This document shows positions 17,574-26,053 of a stretch of DNA of 64,000 nt, piece by piece. The notes beneath the pieces were generated by a model that was given only the letters and a program-made list of their open reading frames with translations, was not told the origin of the DNA and did no database searches. Positions within the stretch are counted from its first letter, which is position 1; every line of letters starts with the position of its first letter. Made by a program: the position numbers and the translations under genes. Where the stretch lies: contig NZ_CP041360.1 in NCBI RefSeq assembly GCF_006965485.1, positions 7,296,501-7,360,500 of the forward strand. Direction: 5' to 3'. Source of the DNA: Spirosoma sp. KCTC 42546. Lineage in GTDB: Bacteria > Bacteroidota > Bacteroidia > Cytophagales > Spirosomataceae.

Positions 17574-17889
17574 TATATATTTCTGCTAGTGTCTTGAGAT
17601 AATAAAAAAATCTACAAATAACTACGAAAAAAAAAGCAGAAACAAAAGCCCAATGTTAAGTTTTTGTTATCATTCCAGGCTCTTTGGGAATCATATCAGG
17701 ATAGCTATTTCTACTCTAAAAGCCTTTAATTAAGCAGTAGAAGCTCTTTTGGAGGTAGACATAAGTGAGGTCAGATTCTTAAATCTGACCCATAGGTTTC
17801 TCAAAACCTACTGTTTATACCCATAGGTTTTGAGAAACCTATGGGTCGGTTATAAGTAACCGACACCACGTTTACAAAGGCACTGTAAT
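17574..17889. other. Gap with promoter region and repeat R1
   Basis: Starts with the AT-rich upstream region of the histone-like gene and ends with a diverged R1 element (17767-17879), which abuts the 3' end of the next minus-strand gene. No coding signal seen. Confidence 0.5.
17767..17879. repeat. Composite palindromic repeat R1, third copy
   Basis: Order: GTCAGATTCTTAAATCTGAC-like hairpin, inverted CATAGGTTTCTCAAAACCTA and CCATAGGTTTTGAGAAACCT arms, hairpin GTCGGTTATAAGTAACCGAC, then GACACCACGTTTACAAAG. This right end is the reverse complement (with a 3-base insertion) of the left end CTTTGACGTGGTGTC seen at 1157-1171, so the full element has terminal inverted repeats. Confidence 0.75.
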
Positions 17890-18576
17890 TCAATCGATTA
17901 CTCGTTTCGCTTCTCGTTTATAGGTCAGTAAGCGCCCTCGTGCCGCGCTCATAACCTGATTTAATTGTCTATATAGTTGATGTTGCGTGAGCTGGAGATT
18001 CCGTAATGTTTCGGCTTCCTGAGTAACTTCCTGCGTCAGTCGGGTAAATTGACGAACCTGCTCCCGAAGTTCTTTCAGGCAATAAGCCTGCGAGAGAGGG
18101 GTAAAACCAATAATTTGTAACAGATCCAGTAACCAACAGAAGTATTGCCCTAACAGCGCATATGAATCCTCATGCAGACGTAAGTCCTTATAGAGTAGCG
18201 GTTTTCGCCGATTAGCCGGAAAACGAGGAAGCTGTAAGTGGTGAATTTTCAGGTAAAGTACTTTAATAAGATCATTACCAACTGTCCCTCCTTTAAACTG
18301 ATGCCCAATTTCCTCCCACAGTCGTTCGTTCTGCGGCTTTATACCTGTTCTCGAATCCTGGGTTATCAGCCTGCGCTTTTCAGAAAGTTCCCAGTATAAC
18401 TGCCATTGCTCATCAAACTGCGTATTGATGGCTTCAATCCGTTGGATGAGTGCCTGTAGGACTGGTTCTTCTGGGGGAACATCATTGCCGGATACAGCTA
18501 TCCATTTTGTCAGGCTGGCTCTGAGTTCAATTGCTTGAGTGAGTTTTTTGGTCAGTGAGCCTTCATAAGGGGTCAT
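17890..18576 (-). CDS. Hypothetical helical protein
   Basis: 228 residues from ATG at 18576 (MTPYEGSLTKKLTQAIELRA). No signal peptide. It is rich in Leu, Gln and Arg with heptad-like stretches (LKELREQVRQFTRLTQEVTQ, AETLRNLQLTQHQLYRQLNQ), so a helical bundle or coiled coil is likely. I recognise no family. Repeat R1 lies directly downstream. It faces away from the TonB receptor gene at 18914, sharing an AT-rich intergenic region of 337 bases. Confidence 0.6.
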   Translation of the reverse strand: MTPYEGSLTKKLTQAIELRASLTKWIAVSGNDVPPEEPVLQALIQRIEAINTQFDEQWQLYWELSEKRRLITQDSRTGIKPQNERLWEEIGHQFKGGTVGNDLIKVLYLKIHHLQLPRFPANRRKPLLYKDLRLHEDSYALLGQYFCWLLDLLQIIGFTPLSQAYCLKELREQVRQFTRLTQEVTQEAETLRNLQLTQHQLYRQLNQVMSAARGRLLTYKREAKRVID

Positions 18577-18913
18577 GAATGAACGGGTTTCAATGGCTGG
18601 AAGGGCTGGAAGATGACAATTGTAAGCGACAACAGCCTATTTAGGGATAAATGATTCTATACCATGACCAACCGTTTGTATTAATTTGATAACATACAGC
18701 CATAAAGAATAACTAACTATAAATCAGCAAATTAACAGAAAAATTACACATAACTACGATCATAGACCATGTAAAGTAACAACAGGAATTAGATTAAAAC
18801 GAAATTAAAAAATCATAACATACGGATCACTGAAACATAATATTCAGGTAATCTCCAGCTCGAATTAGGCCGGTAGTTTTGCAGCGCTTTAAAGCGATAC
18901 CAAAACTAGAAAG
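18577..18913. other. AT-rich divergent promoter region
   Basis: Lies between the minus-strand hypothetical gene and the second TonB receptor gene. TAGTTTTG at 18874-18881 fits the -7 consensus for the receptor. A small inverted repeat GCGCTTTAAAGCG follows it at 18884-18896, near the predicted transcription start. Confidence 0.45.
18874..18881 (+). promoter_or_regulatory. Candidate -7 promoter box TAGTTTTG
   Basis: TAnnTTTG match 32 bases before the ATG of the TonB receptor gene at 18914. The -33 element is not clear. Confidence 0.45.
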
Positions 18914-21799
18914 ATGAACCGCAACGTACTACTTATCCTATTTTCTCTTTGGGGGGCTGCCGTTTTTGCGCAGACCGGCACCATTCGAGGGACCATTAAA
19001 GACGGAAAAACCAAAGAATCGCTCATCGGCTGTACCGTGCTTGTGAGCGGAACCCAACTCGGTGTTACGACCGATGTCGAAGGAAATTTCACCATTCTTA
19101 ACGTACCAGCGGCCACCCACAAAGTTGTTATCTCCTACATCTCCTACAAAACCAAAGAAATCCCCAACGTTCGGGTTGAATCGGGCAACACGACGGCTAT
19201 CGAAACCGAACTGGATGAGGAAGGAAAATCGCTTCAGGAGGTAGTTGTTCGCGCCAATAAAGCGACCAACACGGAGATTGCCGTTATCACCGAAATCAAA
19301 CAATTAAAACCCATTGCCGTTGGTATTTCGGCCCAGCAGATCGTTAAATCGCAGGACCGGGATGCGGCAGCCGCTATTCGCCGGGTACCGGGCGTCAGTA
19401 TCGTCGATAACCGGTTTGTACTTATTCGGGGTTTGGCAGCACGCTATAATTCGGTGTTGATCAACGACGTGATTACCCCTTCGACCGAAGTCGATACCCG
19501 TTCGTTTTCGTTCGATCTGGTACCGAGCAACATCATCGACCGGATGATCGTCTATAAATCGGGTTCCGCCGAACTGCCCGGCGATTTTGCGGGTGGGGTT
19601 GTAAAAATCTACACCAAACGCCGACCAGAGCAAAACTTTCTGGATGCTGGCCTGACACTGGGTTACCGGGGAAATACTACGTTTCAGAATGTACAGTCGC
19701 ACTCCCGAAGTGGTCTCAACTGGCTGGGACTTTGGGGAAAAGATCAGCAAATTCCAACGAGTTTTCCAACAGGCTTAGGGCAATTCAATAGTTTGAATCC
19801 GCTACAGCGTGCCGCTTATGCTCAGTTGCTGCCGAATTCATGGGGTATCCAGAACCAGACGGTCAATCCAGATATACGCCTTGCCATCAACATGGGTCGT
19901 CGATTCGATGTAGGCGATGTACGCGTTAGCAACCTGACCAGCATTAACTACGCAAGTACGAACCAATTCTCGAACGTTGATTTCCAGTTATACGATAATG
20001 GCACCATTGCCAACGCCGTTGCCGAAAAATATACGGATGCCAATTACGCTCGCCAGACTCGTTTAGGCATCCTGCACAACTGGTCGGCACGGTTCTCGCC
20101 AGGCTTCAACCTGGAGTGGAAAACGTTGTTCAACCAACTCAGCACCACCGAAACGGTTGTTCGGGCAGGTCAGCGTCTTCAGGATGGCTTCGATGTCATG
20201 AGTTATTCTGAACGCTTCGAAAACCGGAGTATTCTGACCTCTCAACTAGCTGGTGAGCATACCGTTAACCAACTGACAAAAATTAACTGGATCGCCAGCT
20301 TCGGGTATACGGGTCGTTGGGAGCCTGATTGGAAACGGGTTCGTTATCAGCGGGTAACAGGCGCTACGGGTGCCGATGGACAACTTCAGCCCTACTCGAT
20401 TGCCGCACCTAATGATCCAAATCCAATCGACGTGGGCCGGTTCTATTCCAAACTGCATGAGTATGTGGGATCAGCAATTGTTAATGGCGAACATACATTT
20501 GGTAACCCAACCGACCGGGAGCCTAATCGCATCCGATTCGGGGTGTATACCGAACGCAAAAACCGCGATTACGGTGCTCGTTTCTACGGTTATCAGAGTG
20601 TTGGCAACAGCACCACCGCCAAAGCGAGTGATATCAACACCGCATTCAGCACAGCGAATGTAAACGGACAGAATGGCTTCTCACTGCTCGACGGTACCAA
20701 GCCGCTAGATTCATACAAAGGGATCAATACCTACCTGTCTGGTTATATTACTGGTGATGTTTACTTCGGACCAAAGGCCAATCTGACGGTTGGTTTCCGT
20801 GGCGAGTATAACGACCAGGGCATCCGCGCAACCCGCCTAACGACTGAGGAACAACTGGTATCGAACAAAGTATTTAGTCCGCTACCCTCCCTGAACTTCA
20901 CCTATAAGTTAAGCGACCGGACCAATTTGCGTTTGGCGTATTCATCGTCGCTCAACCGTCCTGAGTTCCGTGAATTAGCGCCGTTCAGCTACTTCGACTT
21001 CAACCTGCTGGCCGACATTCGTGGTAACACGGCTCTAAAAACCGCTACGATTCAGAATATCGACGCGAAGTGGGAATTCTACCCAACTCAAAACGAGCTG
21101 ATCTCGGTTAGTGGTTTCTACAAGCACTTTACCAATCCAATCGAATCATTCCTGTTGATCCAGGCGAATGGCTTAGCGTACACGTTTGCCAATGCTAACG
21201 CAGCCCAGAACTACGGGGTTGAACTGGAAGTGCGCAAAGGGTTTCAGAACTCATCGAGCGTATTCCTCCAGAATCTGTCAGTAGTTGGTAATGTATCGCT
21301 GATTAAGAGCACGGTTAATGTCGGTGATATTGTGCGGGCTCCAGACCTGAGTGGTGAAGTTCGTGAATACGACATCCGTGGTATTGCCGATACCGAGCGT
21401 CCGCTGGCGGGTCAGTCGCCTTACCTGATTAACGCTGGTGTGTACTATACAGCACCTAAATCGGGCTGGCAAGGCAATATCCTCTACAACGTGTTTGGCC
21501 AGCGGATTTTCGCGGTAGGCAACCGGAACAACCCAACCATTTACGAAATGCCCCGGAACGTGATCGACCTGAACCTGACCAAACAAGTCAACAACAAACT
21601 CGAACTACGACTGGGTATTCAGGATGTGCTGAACCAGTACGTCCGGTTTGCACAGGATTTCAACCACGATGGTAAAATCGGCAGCGACGTAACCTCGCAA
21701 TCGGCTGATGCCGACCAGGTTCTTCGCAAGTTCAAACGAGGCAGCTACTACACACTGAGCGCTATATACACATTTGGTCGCCGGACAATCATTCCTTAA
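18914..21799 (+). CDS. TonB-dependent outer-membrane receptor (second)
   Basis: 961 residues. Signal peptide MNRNVLLILFSLWGAAVFAQ, carboxypeptidase-regulatory-like domain at about 22-110 (GTIRGTIKDGKTKESLIGCT), plug domain near 135-245 (AAAIRRVPGVSIVDNRFVLI, RGLAARYNSVLINDVITPS, SAELPGDFAGGVVKIYTK) and a long barrel with RLAYSSSLNRPEFRELAPFS, a motif common in this receptor subtype. The extreme C-terminus (YTLSAIYTFGRRTIIP) extends past the usual terminal aromatic residue. It is followed 40 bases later by an IPT/TIG plus beta-helix lipoprotein. Ligand unknown; the pair mirrors 11936/14820. Confidence 0.92.
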   Translation: MNRNVLLILFSLWGAAVFAQTGTIRGTIKDGKTKESLIGCTVLVSGTQLGVTTDVEGNFTILNVPAATHKVVISYISYKTKEIPNVRVESGNTTAIETELDEEGKSLQEVVVRANKATNTEIAVITEIKQLKPIAVGISAQQIVKSQDRDAAAAIRRVPGVSIVDNRFVLIRGLAARYNSVLINDVITPSTEVDTRSFSFDLVPSNIIDRMIVYKSGSAELPGDFAGGVVKIYTKRRPEQNFLDAGLTLGYRGNTTFQNVQSHSRSGLNWLGLWGKDQQIPTSFPTGLGQFNSLNPLQRAAYAQLLPNSWGIQNQTVNPDIRLAINMGRRFDVGDVRVSNLTSINYASTNQFSNVDFQLYDNGTIANAVAEKYTDANYARQTRLGILHNWSARFSPGFNLEWKTLFNQLSTTETVVRAGQRLQDGFDVMSYSERFENRSILTSQLAGEHTVNQLTKINWIASFGYTGRWEPDWKRVRYQRVTGATGADGQLQPYSIAAPNDPNPIDVGRFYSKLHEYVGSAIVNGEHTFGNPTDREPNRIRFGVYTERKNRDYGARFYGYQSVGNSTTAKASDINTAFSTANVNGQNGFSLLDGTKPLDSYKGINTYLSGYITGDVYFGPKANLTVGFRGEYNDQGIRATRLTTEEQLVSNKVFSPLPSLNFTYKLSDRTNLRLAYSSSLNRPEFRELAPFSYFDFNLLADIRGNTALKTATIQNIDAKWEFYPTQNELISVSGFYKHFTNPIESFLLIQANGLAYTFANANAAQNYGVELEVRKGFQNSSSVFLQNLSVVGNVSLIKSTVNVGDIVRAPDLSGEVREYDIRGIADTERPLAGQSPYLINAGVYYTAPKSGWQGNILYNVFGQRIFAVGNRNNPTIYEMPRNVIDLNLTKQVNNKLELRLGIQDVLNQYVRFAQDFNHDGKIGSDVTSQSADADQVLRKFKRGSYYTLSAIYTFGRRTIIP

Positions 21800-21839
21800 G
21801 CCAGTAAAGAAAGTACCAATCAAATTCAATTAAAAACCA

Positions 21840-23555
21840 ATGTTTATGCGAGTTAACCAATTGCGCCGTGGGTGGCACGGCAATTTCTCAGCCTTAACAA
21901 GCATGCTAGTTTTAGCACTGGGCGTATTCCTGGTCGTATCGTCCTGTAAAAACGACGATGCAACACCAGCACCGGTTCTGAGTATCACGAGCATTTCACC
22001 AACATCGGCTCCAGTTGGTTCAACCGTAGTGATTACGGGTACAGCGTTCAACGCTACACCAACCAGCAACACAGTAACCTTCGGCACCGTACCGGCTACG
22101 ATAACAGGGGCTACGACCACTTCGTTAAGCGTTATTGTTCCTGCCAATGCCGGAACGCCAGTCAACGTATCGACGGGTGGTGTAACGGTTAGCAGCACGA
22201 CTGCGTTTGCACTGGGCAACAAACCCGTTATCACGGTGGCTTCGAACATTACAGCCAGCACCAACTGGACCGCTGGTAATATTTACCTGATCCAGGGCTT
22301 TGTAAACGTTACTTCGGGCGCTACGCTGACGATTGAAAAAGGAACCATCATTAAGGGGGCTCCTAAAGAGCAGGACCCAAGCGGTCAGGCAAAAGGTGGC
22401 ACGCTGATTATTCAGGCTGGTGCTAAAATCAGCGCTATTGGTACGGCTGATTCGCCAATCATCTTTACATCAAGCAAAGCAGCCGGTTCACGTAATTATG
22501 GCGACTGGGGTGGGGTTGTTCTGATTGGTAAGGCTCCTACCAACCAACCTGGTGCAACTGCTTTTGAAGGTGGTATTCCAGGTACAATCGGTACCTATAC
22601 CGACGTTAACGACAACTCAGGTACGATGCAATACTGCCGGATTGAGTTTGGTGGCATTTCATTAACAAACGTGTCTAACAGCGAAATCAACGGCTTAACG
22701 CTCTACGGCGTAGGTGCTGGTACAACCATCGACCACATCCAGGTTTCGTACAGTGGTGATGATTCGTACGAGTGGTTTGGCGGTACGGTCAACATGAAAA
22801 ACCTGATTGCTTTCCGTGGGTGGGATGATGATTGGGACACCGACTGGGGTTATGTAGGTAAAGTACAGTATGGCGTATCGCTACGCGATCCAGACGTAGC
22901 TGACCAATCGGCTTCTAATGGTTTTGAATCGGACAATTTCAACCCCGGTGCACCAGCAACAGCAGCGAATAACGGCCTGCCCCTAACGGCGCCTGTATTT
23001 GCCAACATGAGCAATTTTGTAACGGCAGGTACGCCATCAAACGCAGCGTCGGCAAAGGGTAGTGGTCCTTATCAGTCCGGTATGCACCTGCGTCGGAATA
23101 CCTCAATCAGCATCTTCAACTCGCTGTTAGTTGGTTATCCAGAAGGTCTTCGTCTGGACGCTCAGACGGGTACGACCAACACCCTGGACAACGCTACGGC
23201 TGGTAATATGCAGTTACGGGGTATTGTTCTGGCAAACATGACCACACCCGTTCGTGGCGCACAGGCTATCACGAACGATCAGGCTACGGCATTCTTTACT
23301 ACTGCCGCATTCAAAAATCAGATCATTGCTAGCACGAGCCTGGCTTCGTTGCTACTGAACTCAGCAAACTTTACGCTGACAGCGCCTAACTTCCTCCCTC
23401 AAACAAGCTCACCTCTTCTAACGGGTGCTATCTGGGATGGCAAAGGTGCTGACTCTTTCTTCACGAAAGAAACGTTCATTGGCGCTTTCGGAACCACCGA
23501 CTGGACCAAAGGCTGGACCAACTGGGACCCGCAAAACGCGAACTACGACAAATAA
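21840..23555 (+). CDS. Lipoprotein with IPT/TIG domain and beta-helix
   Basis: 571 residues. Lipoprotein signal (LALGVFLVVSSC) after a basic N-terminus; ATG at 21840, with 21846 an equally good alternative. Residues about 48-125 form an IPT/TIG domain (ISPTSAPVGSTVVITGTAFN, VTFGTVPATITGATTTSLSV). The rest has beta-helix features shared with the lipoprotein at 14820: NWTAGNIYLIQGFVNVTSGA, TLTIEKGTIIKG, GGTLIIQAGAKISAIG, GDWGGVVLIGKAP, CRIEFGG, and a conserved acidic-aromatic stretch DDSYEWFGGTVNMKNL, RGWDDDWDTDWGYVG. No active site recognised. Likely a surface partner of the receptor encoded just upstream. Confidence 0.85.
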   Translation: MFMRVNQLRRGWHGNFSALTSMLVLALGVFLVVSSCKNDDATPAPVLSITSISPTSAPVGSTVVITGTAFNATPTSNTVTFGTVPATITGATTTSLSVIVPANAGTPVNVSTGGVTVSSTTAFALGNKPVITVASNITASTNWTAGNIYLIQGFVNVTSGATLTIEKGTIIKGAPKEQDPSGQAKGGTLIIQAGAKISAIGTADSPIIFTSSKAAGSRNYGDWGGVVLIGKAPTNQPGATAFEGGIPGTIGTYTDVNDNSGTMQYCRIEFGGISLTNVSNSEINGLTLYGVGAGTTIDHIQVSYSGDDSYEWFGGTVNMKNLIAFRGWDDDWDTDWGYVGKVQYGVSLRDPDVADQSASNGFESDNFNPGAPATAANNGLPLTAPVFANMSNFVTAGTPSNAASAKGSGPYQSGMHLRRNTSISIFNSLLVGYPEGLRLDAQTGTTNTLDNATAGNMQLRGIVLANMTTPVRGAQAITNDQATAFFTTAAFKNQIIASTSLASLLLNSANFTLTAPNFLPQTSSPLLTGAIWDGKGADSFFTKETFIGAFGTTDWTKGWTNWDPQNANYDK

Positions 23556-23592
23556 TTCAATTAGTAAATTTAATATTGGTGTCGCAAGAAAA

Positions 23593-23618
23593 GGCCGGAG
23601 CATTGCTCTGGCTTTTTT
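23593..23618 (+). terminator. Rho-independent terminator
   Basis: GCCGGAGCA and TGCTCTGGC pair (one G-T) and are followed by seven T, 38 bases after the lipoprotein gene. Confidence 0.85.
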
Positions 23619-23620
23619 TA

Positions 23621-23685
23621 TTAAACACAGAGGCACAGAGATCACACAGCTATTATATTTTTTTTCTCTGTGCCTCTGTGTTTAA
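23621..23685. repeat. CACAGAG palindrome, copy 2
   Basis: Perfect 21-base arms, 23621-23641 (TTAAACACAGAGGCACAGAG) and 23665-23685. It sits between two converging genes and ends 5 bases before the stop codon of the minus-strand reductase gene. Confidence 0.85.
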
Positions 23686-23690
23686 AATTT

Positions 23691-24695
23691 TCAAATGCGC
23701 TGGATTAACTCTGCTACTTTATGCACCTCACGACCCACAATATGGTCAATGATGGCCTGGGCGTGTTCTCGTCCATTCTCAATAAATACTTTCTCAGTAT
23801 AAATTCCGGCCAGTACTGTACCGCAGACATAAAGCCCCGGCACATTGGTCTCAAACGTTTCTTTATTGAAAACGGGGACTTGTGTCAGCGGATCTAATTC
23901 AATGTCGCAACGGGCAAGCAGTGCCGCATCGGGAATATAGCCCGTCAGGATAAACACAAAATCGGCAGGAATTTGACTTTCTTCGCCTGTTTTCAGGTTA
24001 TTGACCGTTATATGGTGCGCATCAATCTGGGTAACACACGAATCGAAAACCGTTTTTATTTTGCCTTCTTTCACCCGATTCTTAACATCGGGAACCAACC
24101 AATATTTGACTGTACTCCGGAAATCTTCGCCCCGGTGCACAATGGTGATGTTCACATCATGCCGGTATAACTCCAGCGCGGCCTCGACAGCCGAGTTCGA
24201 TGCACCGATGATCACCACGTTCGTAAACGAATACTTAAACGGCTCATCGTAATAGTGCGATACGTGCGGCAGGTCTTCGCCCGGAATATTGAGCCAGCGC
24301 GGACGTGTGAAATAACCCGTGGCCATGATCACCTTGCGAGCCTGATAGCGATCACCCGTTGTTGTTGTAATCGTAAATACATCGCCCTCTTTCCGAACAT
24401 CCCAGACCTCCTGAAATAGTTTAAAATTCAGGTGATAGTAGGCAGCCGTTTTTCGGTAATACTGGAGGGCTTCATCACGCCCGGCTTTCACCGACGAAAT
24501 TGAAAATGGAAGGCCGCCAATTTCGATATTTTCGGCAGTTGAGAAAAAACGCATCCGGCGCGGGTACTGTCGGATGGACTCGGTCAGGCTACCCATTTCC
24601 AGAATCAAATGGTTCAGGCCCGCTTTTGTTGCTTCAATACCGGCGGCCAATCCACAAGGCCCACCGCCAACAATGACGACATCAAATAGTTGCAT
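23691..24695 (-). CDS. ypdA: YpdA-type FAD/NADPH reductase (putative bacillithiol disulfide reductase)
   Basis: 334 residues. N-terminal FAD-binding Rossmann motif VVIVGGGPCGLAAGIEATKA, second NADPH-binding motif VVIIGASNSAVEAALEL near residue 160, and the FAD-anchoring end NVPGLYVCGTVLAG near 285-300. The overall pattern is that of YpdA, which reduces bacillithiol disulfide in Firmicutes and is present in many Bacteroidota that make bacillithiol. It lacks a CxxC redox pair at the usual thioredoxin-reductase position, as YpdA does. Acts in the cytoplasm in thiol redox balance. Stands alone, transcribed towards the beta-helix lipoprotein gene. Confidence 0.85.
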   Translation of the reverse strand: MQLFDVVIVGGGPCGLAAGIEATKAGLNHLILEMGSLTESIRQYPRRMRFFSTAENIEIGGLPFSISSVKAGRDEALQYYRKTAAYYHLNFKLFQEVWDVRKEGDVFTITTTTGDRYQARKVIMATGYFTRPRWLNIPGEDLPHVSHYYDEPFKYSFTNVVIIGASNSAVEAALELYRHDVNITIVHRGEDFRSTVKYWLVPDVKNRVKEGKIKTVFDSCVTQIDAHHITVNNLKTGEESQIPADFVFILTGYIPDAALLARCDIELDPLTQVPVFNKETFETNVPGLYVCGTVLAGIYTEKVFIENGREHAQAIIDHIVGREVHKVAELIQRI

Positions 24696-25096
24696 GGTAA
24701 TAATGTTGAAAATCCGTCATTTCCTGAAAAACTCACCGGAGTTGCCAGAAAGCGGCTTTTATCGATCTATGAATAGAATAAAGATCGTCAATAAAAGCAA
24801 CGAAGAGTCATTGGCAAAGATTCCTCTCTGTTGATATAAGCAGGTTGACCTACATTCTCGGTAAACTACCTTTCAATAGATTACTCAGGCACTTGTCTAT
24901 TAAATCAGCAACTAATACATCTAACAAGTAAGCAGGATACGTGTATAAGGCCGCTCAATAAGATACCATAATTAGCTATAAAATTACCTCTAAGATTTAA
25001 ACATTGTATATAGCTACCATTAAGTATATTTATTAATAATAATGCAAACAAATAAAATCCCTTTATGTTCATTTGGTAAACTAAATTATCTCGACG
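24696..25096. other. Divergent AT-rich intergenic region
   Basis: Lies between the reductase gene (minus) and the astacin gene (plus). It holds a loose inverted repeat (CTTTTATCGATCT near 24758 and AGATCG with ATAAAAG near 24784) and otherwise AT-rich DNA. No coding signal and no clear consensus promoter. Confidence 0.4.
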
Positions 25097-25951
25097 ATGA
25101 ACTATAAACTTTCTCTCACCACTCTCCCCGCTTTCGTTATTACTGTAGTTAGTTGTTCACAGGAGTTAACCGAAAAATCACAGGATGCCATTATTCCGAC
25201 CGCTAAAATCACTCGCGCTGAAGAGGCATTTCCTAACCAGCGGGGCGTTCTGACAACTGGTCTCCTTAACGGAGAACCCATCAGCTACTTCCTTGTGGGC
25301 GATCAGGCTGTCTTCCAGAGCGATATCCTGCTGCTGCCCGATAACCTTAAGCAACCTTCCGAACTCCACACCCAGGGAACCGGACGAGCCAAAACATCAC
25401 TCCGATGGCCCAACAAAATCGTCTATTACACCATTGACCCGGCACTGCCCAATCAGGCTCGGGTCACCGATGCCATAGCCCACTGGGAAGCCAACACCCC
25501 CATTCGCTTTGTTCCCCGTACCACGCAACGCGGCTATGTTTTGTTTCGGGTTGGCTCGGGTTGTTCCTCCAATGTGGGCTATGCCGGGAGTCAGCAGTAT
25601 ATCAATTTAGCCAGTGGCTGCACAACGGGTAATACGATTCATGAGATTGGGCACACGGTGGGGTTGTGGCACGAACAGTCGCGGGTGGATCGGGATGTGT
25701 ATGTAAACATCCATACGGGCAATATCCAGACCGGTTACGAACCGGATTTTCAGACCTATGCTCAGCGGGGTATGGATGGGTTTGATTCTGGGGGTGGGTT
25801 GGATTTTGGGTCGGTCATGCTGTATGGTTCGTATGATTTCTCTAAAAATGGCCTGCCTACGATGACCAAAAAAGACGGCACCACCTTTGTAGGGCAGCGC
25901 GCTGGTCTATCTGCAACGGATATCGCCACCGTTGCCTCTATGTACCCATAA
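25097..25951 (+). CDS. Astacin-family (M12A) metalloprotease lipoprotein
   Basis: 284 residues. Lipoprotein signal with VVSC (Cys20). The catalytic domain at about 100-284 has the full astacin zinc motif HEIGHTVGLWHEQSR (His182, Glu183, His186, His192) and a Met-turn SVMLYGSYDFSKNG, where astacins normally have SxMHY; the tyrosine ligand is kept. Residues 21-95 are probably an activation segment. Two cysteines (156, 175) may form a disulfide. Expected role: extracytoplasmic endopeptidase, substrate unknown. It converges with the large SdrD-B surface protein gene. Confidence 0.88.
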   Translation: MNYKLSLTTLPAFVITVVSCSQELTEKSQDAIIPTAKITRAEEAFPNQRGVLTTGLLNGEPISYFLVGDQAVFQSDILLLPDNLKQPSELHTQGTGRAKTSLRWPNKIVYYTIDPALPNQARVTDAIAHWEANTPIRFVPRTTQRGYVLFRVGSGCSSNVGYAGSQQYINLASGCTTGNTIHEIGHTVGLWHEQSRVDRDVYVNIHTGNIQTGYEPDFQTYAQRGMDGFDSGGGLDFGSVMLYGSYDFSKNGLPTMTKKDGTTFVGQRAGLSATDIATVASMYP

Positions 25952-25980
25952 GGGTATCCTACCCCAGTGGCCCAGTTTCC

Positions 25981-26029
25981 GTTAAACAAGAATGGGAGGC
26001 ATGTAGTATGCCTCCCATTCTTGTTTAAC
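25981..26029. terminator. Perfect 22-bp inverted repeat, bidirectional terminator
   Basis: Arms 25981-26002 (GTTAAACAAGAATGGGAGGC plus AT) and 26008-26029 are exact reverse complements around a 5-base loop. The A-rich and T-rich outer stem can serve as the tail on either strand. It lies between converging genes. Confidence 0.85.
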
Positions 26030-26053
26030 GATTGACTCAGCTAAGTTAACAAG

